Shown here: piece after piece, positions 11,099 to 22,164 of the stretch
How the letters are laid out: each line of letters starts with the position of its first letter
Position numbering within the stretch: the stretch's first letter is position 1
Assembly: GCA_033060915.1 (NCBI GenBank)
Contig: CM065399.1
Location: forward strand, 19,743,001-19,807,000
Direction: 5' to 3'
DNA length: 64,000 bases
Source: Euryodendron excelsum
Lineage: Eukaryota; Streptophyta; Magnoliopsida; Ericales; Pentaphylacaceae
Notes under the pieces: model-generated
Database searches by the model: none
The model's input: only the letters and a program-made list of their open reading frames with translations
What the model was told of the DNA's origin: nothing
Position numbers and translations under genes: made by a program

Positions 11099-11699
11099 TG
11101 TAGGTGGGATTTTCTTGGAAGGCTGGGCCGAACTCTCAAGCCCAAAAATGGATGAGTCCAAATATCTCCTACAAGACGAAAATGTTAGAATGGGTCGACC
11201 CTTAATGGGCCGATCACACTCCGAATATTAAGTTAGCAAGCTTAATCGATGAAGATAAATGAAAGTTGTCAATACTTGGAGTTAGTTGTCCATACCTGGC
11301 TCTCGGTGCCTTGGGTATTTATATAACCTTTGTGGGAGTGTGTTCTGTCTTGGCCAACCAGCAGGCTTTCATGGCCTGCTGGGTAGGCGTCATCATTGAC
11401 GCCGCCTGATTATTCACAGGGTCTGGCGCACCATCGCGGAGAATTCCGGCTGACCGGACGTGCACGTTGACGTCGTGTGGGCAGCCGTTTGCGCATTTAA
11501 TGCGAGTCAACTCTGCATTTAATGCGCAAAGACCTCTAGCGGTTTGGGCCTGCTTCTCGTGGTTTGGGTTGTGCGGTGAAGGAGGTCGGCAGTCTGGCCT
11601 TCCCTCTAATTCTGATCTGGGCTAGCAAAGCAGCTCCAACTTTAACTTACGAAGATTGGGCCTCATCCATTGGGTTGGGCCGGGGGTTATTCCCCCACA
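11099..11699 (-). mobile_element. 5' LTR of gypsy element (601 bp)
   Basis: On the - strand the LTR starts TGTGGGGGAATAACC and ends CCCACCTACA, with the primer site directly after. Its outer end at 11699 touches the truncated DUF247 fragment, so this insertion, or a later deletion, removed the N-terminal two thirds of that gene. No second LTR is recognised to the left, so the element is incomplete. Short frames at 11319-11510 and 11564-11779 are LTR sequence. Confidence 0.75.
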
Positions 11700-11715
11700 A
11701 TAATCATAGTTCAAA

Positions 11716-12145
11716 AAGTATACTTTTGATTAACCTTTCAGAATATACAGTCTCCCCTAAAAAATCTAATTGCATATGAGCAGAATTTTGCAGTAAGTTA
11801 TATTTGTGACTCTATTGCCCTCGTGGATTGCCTCATCAATTCTCCCAAGGATGTTCAATTACTTCCCCGCCGTGAAATTAGGGATGACGCAATGATTTAC
11901 GCCACGTTCAACAAGATGAACCAGGTCATCGTGTGGTCTTCAAAACACGAATTTAGTTACTCTAATATTTTGCAACTCCGTGAATGAGCATTGTAGACGA
12001 CGTTGAAACATTTGGCTGGCAACTCTAAGGCAGAAATACTTCAACAATCCTTGGGCATTAATTTCATTTCTTGCTGCTGTCGCATTGCTTCTACTCGTCT
12101 TGTTACAGACAATATTTTCCGTTCTTTCAGTCATATATGATCAAG
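11716..12145 (+). pseudogene. DUF247 (UPF0481) C-terminal fragment, copy A
   Basis: The fragment is homologous to the last third of the 23.4 kb gene. It includes 'aatctaattgcatatgagc' (NLIAYE), 'ttgcctcatcaattctccc...gatgttcaattacttc' (LINS..DVQLL), 'caacaagatgaaccag' (NKMNQ) and the C-terminal hydrophobic segment with 'gggcattaatttcatttcttgctgctgtcgcattgcttc' followed by the FSVLSV end. The N-terminal part is missing at the LTR boundary, and indels break the frame. DUF247 proteins are plant-specific, usually about 400-500 residues with one C-terminal membrane anchor, and are mostly of unknown molecular function. Confidence 0.85.
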
Positions 12146-12504
12146 CTATGTTTGTTGCTTAGTCAAGTTGTTGCTTGGAAAATTCATAAAGCGTAAAAGA
12201 TCTATTTCAGTCGGTGGATGTGGACGCCCAATATTCTGCACCATGAAGTACTGGAGAAAAAAGGGCTTTGATTTGGCTGAAATTTAAAAGTAAAAACATT
12301 TTTTTATTTTTTCCATAGCTCGGAAAATTGAAAGCATGACTAAAACTGCATTTGGTTCATTCTCATTGATTGCTTTCTTTTTTTAAAAAAAAAAAAAAAA
12401 AACAAAAGTTAAGTGCAACCATATGTAGTACTCCGGAAACAAATGACTATTGTGTTCTATTCTCTCTCTCTTTCTCTCTCTTTCTCTTTTTTTTTTTTTT
12501 TTTT
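12146..12504. other. 3' flank of copy A and T/CT-rich spacer
   Basis: The first 120 bp ('agttgttgcttggaaaattcataaagc') match the 3' flank of the other DUF247 copies, including 'attctgcaccatgaagta', which recurs near 24.88 kb. The rest holds A- and T-runs and a CT-rich tract. No gene is seen. Confidence 0.6.
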
Positions 12505-12960
12505 GGATAATTACACTTTGTCTCCTTATGATTTGAGCTAAAATCATATGATTCTAATGTGGTTTAAAAGTAAACACATGACCTCCCGGTGATTTGAACT
12601 TATTTACACAATAGATGAAAACCGTTAGATTTAACGAAAATTTTATCATACGAGTATTTTTGTCATTTTATCTCTACAAATTAAAATATCAAAAATGTGA
12701 TTTGACCCTTTTATACCAAAATAAAGGATTGTCTATCTAGGATTTTGTTTTGTTATTTCACTAAATCATCTTTTAGTATTATAATTTAGAAAGATAAAAT
12801 GACAAAAATACCCGTATAATAAAATTTCTGTTAAATCTAATGATTTTCAACCATTTTCCATATAAGTCCAAACTACAAGAGAGTTATGTATTCACTTTTA
12901 AACTACAAATGGCTCATCTGATTTTGGCTCAAACCAGAAGCAGATAAAGTGTAATTATCC
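12505..12960. mobile_element. Fold-back MITE with long inverted arms (456 bp)
   Basis: The ends are 'ggataattacactttgt' and 'aaagtgtaattatcc'. The arms stay complementary far inward: 'attttatcatacgagtatttttgtcattttatct' on the left pairs with 'aagataaaatgacaaaaatacccgtataataaaat' on the right. There is no coding capacity. A target duplication cannot be defined because the left flank is a T-run. The ends resemble the fold-back at 28520-29052. Confidence 0.75.
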
Positions 12961-14647
12961 CTTTTCTTTTCCAGCCAAGAATAGTAAAATGACCAAAAGC
13001 ACCATGTTCTCCAAATTTTTATAGATTCCAAAAACTGTACGTTGGCAAAAAAAATTTACACCAAACAAGCTCTTAATTTCCATTCCCGTCACTTTCATAC
13101 TAAATGCAAGCAAGTCCCTTCTTCAGATATTCAATCATGGCAAGAGAAGAATTGCTAAGAAGAAAAGATTAATTGACCTCAAGTTGGATTTGCAACATAG
13201 CATTGATGCAGTGGAAAATTTGATCTCAAGTCCCTTCTTCACATATTCAACAAAAGCATGGATGTTTGGACGGTATTGTTGCATTGGGTTGAATGAAACA
13301 TGCATGCAGCAAAGCATGTTACAAAGTTCTTATTTGGATATAAAGCAAAAGCATTGTTCACATAAGAGTACCAAATGGAATAAACTGCTGTGGCATTCAC
13401 AGATCAGGAGGTCCTATAGTAATAAGGGACAATCTTGTCAACACCAGCAAAAGAAAGGATGGATCTTGTCAATGCAATTTCAGCCAGGAAAGCAGAAGCA
13501 AATAGCTTTAACAGAATCTATTTGAGGAGCATACCAAAATTCAAAGAAGATGATAAAAGGGTGAAGCGGCGATGCTGACAAGAAACTTGATAACATACTA
13601 ACGCTGTGTTTTGATCTCAAATTTGTTAAGAAAAAATAATATAAAACTACATATTATGTTTGACTGTGAAAGAAGGTGGAGCATAAATAACATGAAAAAG
13701 AAGTAGGTAAGAATTTGAATCCCTTATTTCTTTCTCTTTCCCTCTTCTTTTTATTTATTTATTTTTTTTTATAAATCAATGATCCAAACATAGCATAAAA
13801 GATTGTTAGAAATTGTCTGGCAGAAGCACTTTTGTCTATATACCCAAAGTATGCGACCAACCTGCACATACAGTAACTACAATTGCACCTGTGCTAGCAA
13901 CTCCAGGAATTTTTATTGAGGGGGCCTTGTAAAAAGTTAAACCTTCATTCCCAAATCATAGATAAAAGCAAATTTTAATACCTTAATGCTATTATTTTTG
14001 AAGAAAAATACATGATTATATATACTTTTGCAATTGCATTCGATGAGGTTTTATATTTTAAAGTTGTAACATATAACCTCATTATCAATATTATTAAATA
14101 TGCCTATCAAATAATCATTCCACTATTAATCTCCTAGCTTAACTTAACAATCGATTTTTCATAAATTTCATTGTTGGAAAAACTTTCCACTGTCATACTC
14201 GGTTAATTTAATGGTAATTTTAAAAGAAAACGAGTATTTTTTGTCTAGCATAAAAAAGTGTTGATATTTACATATAGTTATAGAAAACCACAGTAACTTT
14301 TCAAATTTTTATATTGTATTTTATTGGAGAACTCAACTAGGATGGTCTAACTCTTCTGAAAGGCGTGATGTTCAAGAAAGATAGATTGTGAGCATTTGAG
14401 TTAAATCTTGGAGTTTCATGTGTCAGTTAATAAGGACAAATGCAGACACAATAGATAGTTTTAGGACAACAACTACGTCTCTCAATCTCACAAGTCAGAT
14501 CTTTTCATTTCATACTTTCAATATCTTTGTTTTTCAAATTTTAATGTTACCTATACATTTGATTAGTTAATTATAATATCCAAAATGAAATTTAGCATCG
14601 TGTAATATACATAAATTCTATAACGTTTATCTAATAAATTTTACTTA
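12961..14647. other. Intergenic, no supported gene
   Basis: AT-rich sequence. A 28-bp direct repeat ('caagtcccttcttca.atattcaa') occurs near 13108 and 13227. A possible fold-back or insertion remnant spans 13600-13800, with 'gctgtgttttgat' against 'atccaaacatagc'. The open frame at 13184-13525 resembles nothing I recognise and has no promoter-like context. Confidence 0.4.
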
Positions 14648-14905
14648 GAAAATCAACTTCAATTCTATATCGTATCCAATTGTTCAAATGACTAAGGTTC
14701 CAAGGCCGCAAGGCATCATAATTCATGACCTCATGTTTTTTACTATATTGTCTTCCTGAGTTGCCTCATCAAGTACTCCTCAAAGCATTCTTTCTTATGT
14801 TAGACTAATTAAAATGATTAATCGGTTGTTGCTTGAAAATTTCTTAAAGCAGAATAGGTCTAATATGTATTTGAAACCTTTCATCTAGGAAAAGATAGAG
14901 ATGAC
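14648..14905 (+). pseudogene. DUF247 relic with internal deletions, copy A'
   Basis: 'agaaaatcaacttcaattct' through 'aaggttccaaggccgcaaggcatcataattcat' corresponds to the ENQLPFF...VPSPQDNI block of the other copies. It then jumps to 'actatattgtcttcctgag...gcctcatcaagtactcctcaaag' (NYITFLT.LINSSK) and then to the 3' flank 'cggttgttgcttgaaaatttcttaaagc'. The copy thus retains only two short coding blocks plus 3' flank, with two large internal deletions. It is too degraded to encode a product, but it shows the array once had a member here. Confidence 0.75.
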
Positions 14906-15803
14906 ATGACCATCGTCAAGTCTGCGAGGGGGAATTTTAAAACAGAATTCAGTTCTCATAGTTACAGAAAACAAAGGCAAGACTGAATTTTTATCATTTA
15001 AAATAAATACAATGTTGTTTTCTATTCTCTACTTTATTTATTTTCCAACCAAAGAGTGCGATGGGCACAGCTGCTATATCTTTAAAATTTTCTATTTTTC
15101 CAAATACATTTTTCTGAAAACTGATTTCTGACAATTATACCAAACAGGCCCCAACCAAAATAAGAGAATCATGCCTAAATCATTTGCTCGATTACCCATC
15201 GGGTATTGTAAATATCTAGCCTCCTTAATTGGAGTATTTAGTAAACCAATAATACTTGGGCAAAAAAAGATATAAAAAAATAAACAAAAATTGGTACTAT
15301 AGGAAAAATTATTCAATAAATTCAAAACACCATGTTAGCATAATAAAATAGTGCACCTAACCTATTAAAAAGACATTGCATATATTTGTTTGCCAATTCA
15401 ATAACATAGGTAATAACTTGAACATGGAATCATTAAAATGGCTAATCACATTATCTCCACATTACAAATGGCATTAAAAAAAAAATGTAGCATAGGTCAT
15501 GTAACACTTAATTATTGACACGGCTGTCATCATGTGAACGTTGTGTTCCGGCGATAATTTCTACTGTCTCGGCTCAACCTAGGGAAGTTGGGCTAGTATT
15601 TTGAGCAGGAACCAGTTTTGACTTCCCACCACTATTTTCAAGAAAATTGAATATATATATATATATTTAGTTCATCCGAAGGGATTATAAAATGAGCCAA
15701 AACGGAAAAGAGAATCTTGGGAGGAGAGTTCAAACTGTTGATTTTCCTAATGAAGGCTAATAACTCTAGCCAATTGGGTTAATTCGGTTAGTTATATATA
15801 TAT

Positions 15804-16012
15804 GGATAATGTTCTACAAACAAAAAATTCATATAAAATTTTTATACAAAATAATATGTTTTAATGAGAGCATTTTACTTCAAAATAAACACCTGCCATC
15901 ATGATTTTTAATTACAAAATTATCAATGCCATATCATTTTGTTTACAAATTTTATATATACATATACATATATATATATGTATATGTATTTTATAAAAAT
16001 AGCATTGTCTTA
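15804..16012. mobile_element. Small MITE, 'ggataatg...' family
   Basis: The ends 'ggataatgttctacaaac' and 'ataaaaatagcattgtc' are inverted and imperfect. The interior contains 'ttttaattacaaaattatcaatgccatatcattttg', a block shared with about 57055-57095. Similar ends occur at 27923-28103 and 59561-59738. An AT dinucleotide tract lies inside. Confidence 0.5.
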
Positions 16013-16600
16013 TATATTTGAATGAACACTGCGTTTGAATTCCTGTAAAATGTAACTTTCCATGACACTTCATGAATGACGTCCTGAACGTTGAGGTTGA
16101 TTGGATTTAAGACGAGTAGTAGGTGAAGGAAATAAAAGATGAAAGAGACGAGTTGATTCCAGGAAGGTCTCCTGCGGTTGCTTGGCCACCGCGGACTAAC
16201 CCCTCTGCCAAGTCCACTCGGTCTTTCCTTTTTTTAAACGGGGTCAAGTCCATGGCTCAAATCATAAGTAATTTTAAGGAAAACGTGTCCAACTTTCCTA
16301 TAAAGTGAAGAAGGGCCTCGCTTGTTTTTTTTCCTGGTTCAATCACATAAAGCACTTTCCTCAAGCCGACGTGAAGGAAAGATATATAGAGGAAATAAAC
16401 AAGAATTGAAGCTTCTAGCAAGTAAGTCTTATATTTTCACCAACAAAATTTTCAGTTAAATTTCATGATCCACAATTACTCTTACAATAATTGTACAGAA
16501 TTTTTGTACAAAATATTTTTGTACAAAATTTTAGGAGCTTTCATGGTTACAAAATATTCCAAAATATTTTTGTACAAAATATTGTTCTGGTTATGTAGAA
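16013..16600. other. Intergenic, no supported gene
   Basis: A short open frame at 16123-16308 has no recognisable similarity. The sequence 16495-16580 repeats 'acaaaatatttttgtacaaaat' in palindromic form. Nothing else is seen. Confidence 0.4.
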
Positions 16601-16639
16601 GAGCAATAATCTGAACTTAATGAGGCTTCTTTGTGATAA

Positions 16640-16985
16640 GGCAGAGGATCGTACGGGTCATGTGATAAATTCAAGACATAAAATCAGTAACCATGATGAT
16701 GGCACTGATGAAGGGAAGATGATCAATTCAGCATATGAGAAATTAACTTAAGGCAGATTTGTAGCCTTGCCTATTAATACTTGTAGATTCTGTGGCATCA
16801 ATTGATTGATTCCCTTGATTATGTAAATGGTGAAGAAACTCCTTTTCAAATTCATCACCTCCATCCGATTGAAATATCTTGATCTTTTTTATCAAATTGT
16901 CGATCAACATATTTTTCAAAGCATAGATAACAAGCAAAAAATTCATACGGGTCATGTGACAAATTCAAGACATAAAATCAGTAAC
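16640..16985 (-). pseudogene. Copia integrase fragment, left of CACTA insertion
   Basis: On the - strand, 16743-16955 encodes 'IKKIKIFQSDGGDEFEKEF' and 'LHNQGN', the region around the second catalytic aspartate of Ty1/copia integrase (typically KIKxFQSDGGGEF). An upstream VTDFMS...HMTRMNFLLV stretch corresponds to the conserved DDxTRxxWVxLL strand. Only part of the integrase remains. Positions 16655-16729 are a second copy of the sequence on both flanks of the CACTA element, so this debris was duplicated before the CACTA arrived. Confidence 0.75.
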
Positions 16986-16988
16986 TAT
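16986..16988. other. Target site duplication TAT (left)
   Basis: TAT directly precedes CACTAC at 16989 and recurs after the right terminus (22421-22423). A 3-bp duplication is the rule for CACTA elements. Confidence 0.85.
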
Positions 16989-17009
16989 CACTACTAAAAA
17001 AGTCACTTT

Positions 17010-17395
17010 TTGTGACGGCAGCTTGCCGTCGCAAAAGCTTCATGTACCGTCGCAAAAGGGCTTTTGCGACGGTTGTGCGACGGCAAATCAGTCGTCCCAA
17101 AAAGTGGCGTCACAAAAAGTTTTTGCGACGGCTATATTATTTGCGACGGCAAGTAAGCCGTCGCAAAAGGCCGACGCCTAAGAAAGTTTTTTTGCGACGG
17201 GAGAGACCGTCACGAATGTCGTCGCAAATACTAGCTTTTGCGACGGCAAGATTAGTATTTGCGACGGGCGAAGCTGTCACAAAAGTTAGCATTTGCGACG
17301 GTTAAAAAGTATTTGCGACGGGAAATGTTGGCACAAAGGCTACTATTTGTAACAACTTGAATATTATTTGCGACGGAGCTAGCCGTCACAAATAC
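17010..17395. repeat. Left subterminal 'tttgcgacgg' repeats
   Basis: More than ten copies of 'gcgacgg' or 'ccgtcgcaaa' appear in both orientations within about 385 bp of the terminus. The open frame at 17012-17305 is a translation of these repeats. Confidence 0.85.
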
Positions 17396-17869
17396 CCTAT
17401 CTATTTTTAAAATATATATTTTTTAAAATGAATTTTCTATAATTCCTGTATACCTGATATAAATCAATAAAAATATCCCATTCAACATATAATTGCATAA
17501 ATCAGTAAAATATTCATTTACCAAAAGATAAATCTATAAAATGAAGTTTAAATAATATATATATATATAATATAAATCTACATCATTCATACATTCAAAA
17601 TGAATACATTAAAAATCTGTTGTCCATACAAACTAGTTTTTTTAATCCAAAATACACAATCTATTATCCAATATGAATACATCAAAAAATAATAAAAAAA
17701 CATTCATTGACTAGGCACTCCATTAATCCCAACAATGAATAATAGTTGCCTCCTCCTTCAAAACAACCTGAGTGAAAATAAAAAAAAATAACAATACAAT
17801 TAGTTAAACTGTTAATATAAACAGGAATGTAATTAACAAAAAAACAAATGAAACAGAGTTGTAATTTAC

Positions 17870-18109
17870 ATCAATAGATTTCCATACAACGCGTCGCCCA
17901 ACTAATTCACCCACAGTTGCAATTCCTTTGCGTGGTCTCTTTAAATTAGCATTAGGTTTTCTCGCATTTTCAACAAAATTTTTGTAGAAAGTTAAACCCA
18001 CATGTATACCATCCACTTCTGACAATGGGTCCATACTAACAAGAAGTCCCTCTGCAACCTCACATTTTGGCAGCTCAAAACCAAATAAACTTACTTCTAC
18101 AAAATCCTA
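17870..18109 (-). pseudogene. Plant CACTA transposase C-terminal exon
   Basis: Reading leftward from a splice-acceptor-like 'tatatatagttgtag', the exon encodes DFVEVSLFGFELPKCEVAEG, LLVSMDPLSEVDGIHVG, and then KGIATVGELVGRRVVWKSID. It stops at a donor-like GTAAAT. The pattern 'VAEG..LSxDP...VHG.....TVGEAIGTxVxWP' is what I recall downstream of the core domain in plant En/Spm-type transposase-associated proteins (DUF8039-like). The core transposase domain is not visible, since the expected upstream region holds the tandem repeat instead. Assignment is from memory of the motif, so moderate. Confidence 0.6.
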
Positions 18110-18180
18110 CAACTATATATACAATGTTTTAATAAACAATTCAAAATAAAACAATGATTAAAAATGAAATTTGTGCTCTA

Positions 18181-19400
18181 ACTTGTAAACCGGGAGTCCC
18201 ATGACCATTCCATCAAACCCCACATGTCACCCGTGCCTAGATCGTACTACGTACCAAGTTTGGGACCCCTCGGAAGCCGTTTGGGGATTTTGAGCCGTTA
18301 ATCCCCGAAACTTAACACTTTATAACTTAACTTGTTCTAAAACCGAAAAAATTTGATAACTCCCAAACTGAGAGTCTCGTGACCATTTCGTTAGTTCTCA
18401 CATGTCACCCGTGCCTAGACCGTGCTACGTACCAAGTTTGAGGCCGCTCGGAGGCCGTTTGAAAATTTTGAGCCGTTAATCCCCGAAACTTAACACTTTA
18501 TAACTTAATTTTTTCTAAAATAGAAAAAATTTGATAACTCCCAAACCGAAAGTCTCGTGACCATTCCGTTAGTTCCCACACGTCACCCGTGCCTAGAACG
18601 TGATACGCACCAAGTTTGGGGCCGCTCGAAGGCCGTTTGGGAATTTTGAGCCGTTAATTCCCGAAACTTAACACTTTATAACTTAACATGTTCCAAAACT
18701 GAAAAAATTTGATAACTCCAAAACCGAGAGTCCCGTGACCATTCCATCAGTCCCCATATATCACCCATGCCTAGACCATGCTGCGTACCAAGTTTGGGGC
18801 CGCTCGGAGGCCGTTTAGAAATTTTGAGCTGTTAATCCCCGAAACTTACCACTTTATAACTTAACTTGTTCTAAAATAGAAAATTTTGATAACTCCCAAA
18901 CCGGAAGTCCCGTGACCATCCTGTCAGTTCTCACACGTCACTCGTGCCTATACGGTGCTACGTACCAAGTTTGGGCCGTTCAAAGGCCGTTTGGGGATTT
19001 TGAGCCGTTAATTCCAGAAACTTAACTTGATTTAAAATATAAAAAAAAATTGTAACTCCCAAACCGAGCGTCTCATGACCATTCCGTCAGTCTTCACATG
19101 TCACCCGTGTCTAGACTGTGCTACGTACCAAGTTTGGGGCCGTTCGGGAATTTTGAGCTGTTGATCCCTAAAACTTAACACTTTATACCTTAACTTGTTC
19201 TAAATGGAAAAAAAATTGGTAACTCTCAAACCAAGAATCTCGTGACCGTTCCGTCAGTCCCTACATGTCACCCAAGCCTAGACTGTGTTATGTACCAAGT
19301 TTGAAGCCGTTCAGAGGCCGTTTGGGAATTTTGAGTCGTTGATCCCCGAAACTTAACACTTTATAACTTAACTTGTTCTAAATCAGAAACAAATTGGAAA
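18181..19400. repeat. Tandem repeat, 7 units of about 160-180 bp
   Basis: Units begin with 'aaaccgagagtcccgtgaccattcc' at about 18187, 18366, 18543, 18721, 18898, 19060 and 19229. Each contains 'cacatgtcacccgtgcctaga', 'gctacgtaccaagtttgggg', 'ccgtttggggattttgagccgtt' and 'cccgaaacttaacactttataactt'. The array lies within the CACTA element. A diverged single unit is recognisable at about 57425-57560 outside it. Confidence 0.9.
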
Positions 19401-19499
19401 CTACCATTATGTCGTTACGAGGTGCATGGTTGCAGACACTCCAATTACGAACAGTTATATCTGTTTACTCATAGATATAAAATTTAGAAAAAAAAGTAC

Positions 19500-19880
19500 T
19501 TACGAAATTTGGCATCAAATTTGGCCAGACCAAAGTCAGATATCTTAGGGGTTAAGATTCTTATCAAGCAAATCTGGTACCTTGTTGGCCAATCCAATTT
19601 CAATTGGCATTCTTCTAGGCCTTCAAATCAACAGAGGAACAAGCATGTAGAAGTACTAGTCAGTTATATTATACATGCTTCAATATTCATAGATGTTCCA
19701 ATATCAAAAGCAGTAGAGTAAAGCTTTGAAGTTACCAGACAAAGCACGGGCAAGGCTACTTGCTATTATTTTCGATGTACTCGTATACCAGCAACAGTTG
19801 GTTTCCTTCAATACAACATCCATACAGCTTTACAAGATGAGGGTGTTGCAGAGCAAAAATCATTCCTATTTCATTCCATA
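19500..19880 (-). pseudogene. Captured receptor-like kinase fragment
   Basis: Reading leftward, frames encode NEIGMIFALQHPHLVKLYGC, then EGNQLLLVYEYIENNS, LARALSGN, QLKLDWPTRYQIC and LLDKNLNPK-ISDFGLAKFDAKF. These follow the order of the kinase domain of plant LRR receptor-like kinases, closest by memory to the LRR-VIII-2 group. They cover the alpha-C/beta-4 region, the hinge, and the DFG magnesium-binding motif. The segment carrying the HRD catalytic loop, between QIC and LLDKN, is absent. A one-base insertion precedes ISDFG, and an indel with a stop follows IENNS. The fragment is therefore inactive. Its position inside the CACTA element, next to an extra CACTA-like end at 19913, indicates host-gene capture. 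The donor gene is not in this window. Confidence 0.8.
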
Positions 19881-19883
19881 CTC

Positions 19884-19913
19884 CCATCGCAAAAAGTGGC
19901 ATTTTTAGTAGTG
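19884..19913 (-). mobile_element. Internal extra CACTA-like terminus
   Basis: 'cgcaaaaagtggcatttttagtagtg' reads, on the complement, CACTACTAAAAATGCCACTT then TTTGCGA. That is a 12-bp terminus plus the first subterminal bases, like the left end at 16989. It is followed by TCT rather than TAT, so it is not the partner of 16989 in the final insertion. Confidence 0.65.
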
Positions 19914-21439
19914 TCTGCTATCACCTGGAATAACCAAATCAACAAAGAACTCATGCACATAAAATGGCCAAACCAGAGATGCAATAACTATAATTAATGA
20001 GACATAATTGTTTAGCAAGGAGAGAGGAAGAATCTGGTGAATCTTAGTTCCCATTCACAACATAGCCACACTTCATAAGTTTAAGATAAGACTAAGGCTC
20101 CATTTACTTGTCAAGAATTAAACACAGGAAAGTAGTTCTCCAAAAAATGAATTAAAATAAATGAAAGGAAAGAAAAACATAGAAAAATCAATTTTCCATC
20201 AATGATTTAGTTCAAGTTAAAGTTCATAGAAAAATATGCTTTCAACTTCCCATGATGCATAATCATATTTTGTACAGTGGACCTGCCCCTTCGGTTTTGC
20301 ACGGTGGACCTGACCTGCATAAGAAAAGCAAAGTACTATGCATTTCATTTCCTGTCAGATAAAACAATCGCAACCAAGAACACTTAAATTCCTTAGGTCC
20401 TTGAATAAGTTCTCTATTACAACTCCAAAATGAAGTTAAGATTACCAAGACTGGTCCTTGAATAATCTATTACATCTTCAAAATGAAGTTAAAATCTAAA
20501 ACTTCTTTAAGAAGTACCTAAATGTAAACAGAAGGAAAATGGATACATGGCATTGCACCTCAACACCATTGCAATTTAAAATCTCACAAGCAACCACAAC
20601 ATCCTGTTTTCAAGGTGCATTAAGTGAGCCATGTCCCTTACTATGTGTTTTTTACCACAAATCTAAAAATCTAACTTTTTCACTTAGTTTCCTTACTGAC
20701 CACGAATACGACCCCCATCTTGGTGCACTTATCAACTGTTATGTTGTTAACTTTCCATGCATATTGTTAAAGTAACAATAAGCTCTTCCCAACTTCCTAA
20801 AACACTATCAATTGACTGGGATGTGCAAGTACTCCATCAGATATGTAAGTACTCATCTGTGCATTAACAGATCAAATTATCAAGCTTTTTCCAATTTTCT
20901 TTTCTACAAATACAATATTGGGTTTTTATCCATCTCTCTTTGTTGTCTTTAATAGTCAAGAAGCAAAGCTTGATTAATAGGGATTAGGGATCCTAAACTG
21001 TTACTAATTATTTGAAAAAGGCATCGCAGACACAGACAAACCTTTAGATAAAAAAAAGAACAAGAAAAAGAAAAAGACAAAAATCGAATATTGTGAATCA
21101 GAGAATTCTAACTAGTAAATCTTATTTTCTTCATTCTAATACTCTAGCTTAGTAACAAGATAATTTCTCTAGCTGGACCATATCAATAATTTGGAAAAAT
21201 TTGATTCAATCAGTCAATCAATTTACCGAAAGGTTTATAGTGAAGAAACAAGAAAGGCAGGTGGAATTGTCTTTATCAGTTCGGAGATACCATCCCTTCA
21301 CGAAATTTCAAGATCGAAATTATATATAAAAACAAGAAATAGATATAGGTCAATCCAAAATTCGAAATCAATGAACAGAGCAACACGTTAACAAAATTAA
21401 TTTTGTAAGTTGATCAAAGAAAAACACAGACATACATAT

Positions 21440-21482
21440 ACGTATATATGTATACATTTATATATAGAGAGAGAGAGAGATT
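21440..21482. repeat. AT/AC and GA microsatellite
   Basis: 'catacatatacgtatatatgtatacatttatatata' is followed by (GA)n ending at about 21481, inside the CACTA element. Confidence 0.8.
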
Positions 21483-21516
21483 GAGATTGTAATTAGCTGA
21501 GGTTGAGGATACGTAC

Positions 21517-21574
21517 CTGGGCAATTGTGGGGGCAAGTACTAGAGGTATCATGGTGATGGCAGAGCATTCCATG
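21517..21574 (-). pseudogene. Possible 5' exon of CACTA-borne transcript
   Basis: On the - strand a CT-rich leader is followed by 'cccaccATGG', a short frame MECSAITMIPLVLAPTIAQ, and a consensus donor CAG|GTACGT. This looks like a first coding exon with leader. It could be the start of the element's own transposase gene, whose last exon lies at 17870-18109, or a second captured host exon. I do not recognise the peptide. The GC-rich segment to its right (21690-22060) encodes chance frames on both strands and is probably leader or promoter sequence. Confidence 0.35.
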
Positions 21575-22164
21575 GTGGGATTGAACGTCTCTCTTACACT
21601 TCTTCAAGATCTTCTTGAGCTTCAAAGAGATCGAGTGAGAGGGAGAGCTAGGGTTTTCGAGAGACGAAAGAAAAAAAGGGGGAAAGAGATCAAGTGAGAG
21701 ACAGAAAGAGAGCAGAGAGAGATGGAGAGCGAAGGTGGCGCGACGCTGGTGGAGGGCGAAGGTGAACTAGGGTTCGAGTGTAGAGAGAGAACCTGACCTG
21801 CAAATAGAGCTCGGTTTGCAAGGGGTTGGTGGAAGGTGGCGATGGCGCTGGTGGAGGACGAAGGAGGCAGCAGCAGCTCTGGGGGAGAACGAACAAGACG
21901 GCAACGGTGGCCGTCTCTTATGGAGGACGAACGCGGCGGCTCCAGGGGAGGAAGGAGGCGGCGGCGGCGGCGGCCCCCGGTGGAGGCTGAAGGTGGCAGA
22001 GGCGGTGCGATGGAGAGAGAATTGCGGCCAACCCAAGCCCCGCTGAATGAAATGGCCAGTGCAAATGCCCGCCTAGGGCTTTTGATCGATCGAGAGTGAA
22101 AAGAGGGGGAAGGGAAATTTTGATCCCGCCAATCGAAACGATGTCGTTTGGTTTGACATTTGCT

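Noticed and set aside
13184..13525. 113-codon + strand frame as a possible gene
   Set aside because: No recognisable domain, contains a local duplicated 28-mer, and lacks promoter-like context.
17010..17395. CRISPR-like array of 'gcgacgg' repeats
   Set aside because: The repeats are short, in both orientations and irregularly spaced, as expected for CACTA subterminal repeats.
16989..19913. A separate, smaller CACTA element ending at 19913
   Set aside because: The flanking triplets differ (TAT and TCT), whereas the 22420 end has a perfect TAT duplication and an empty-site match; kept only as an internal terminus.
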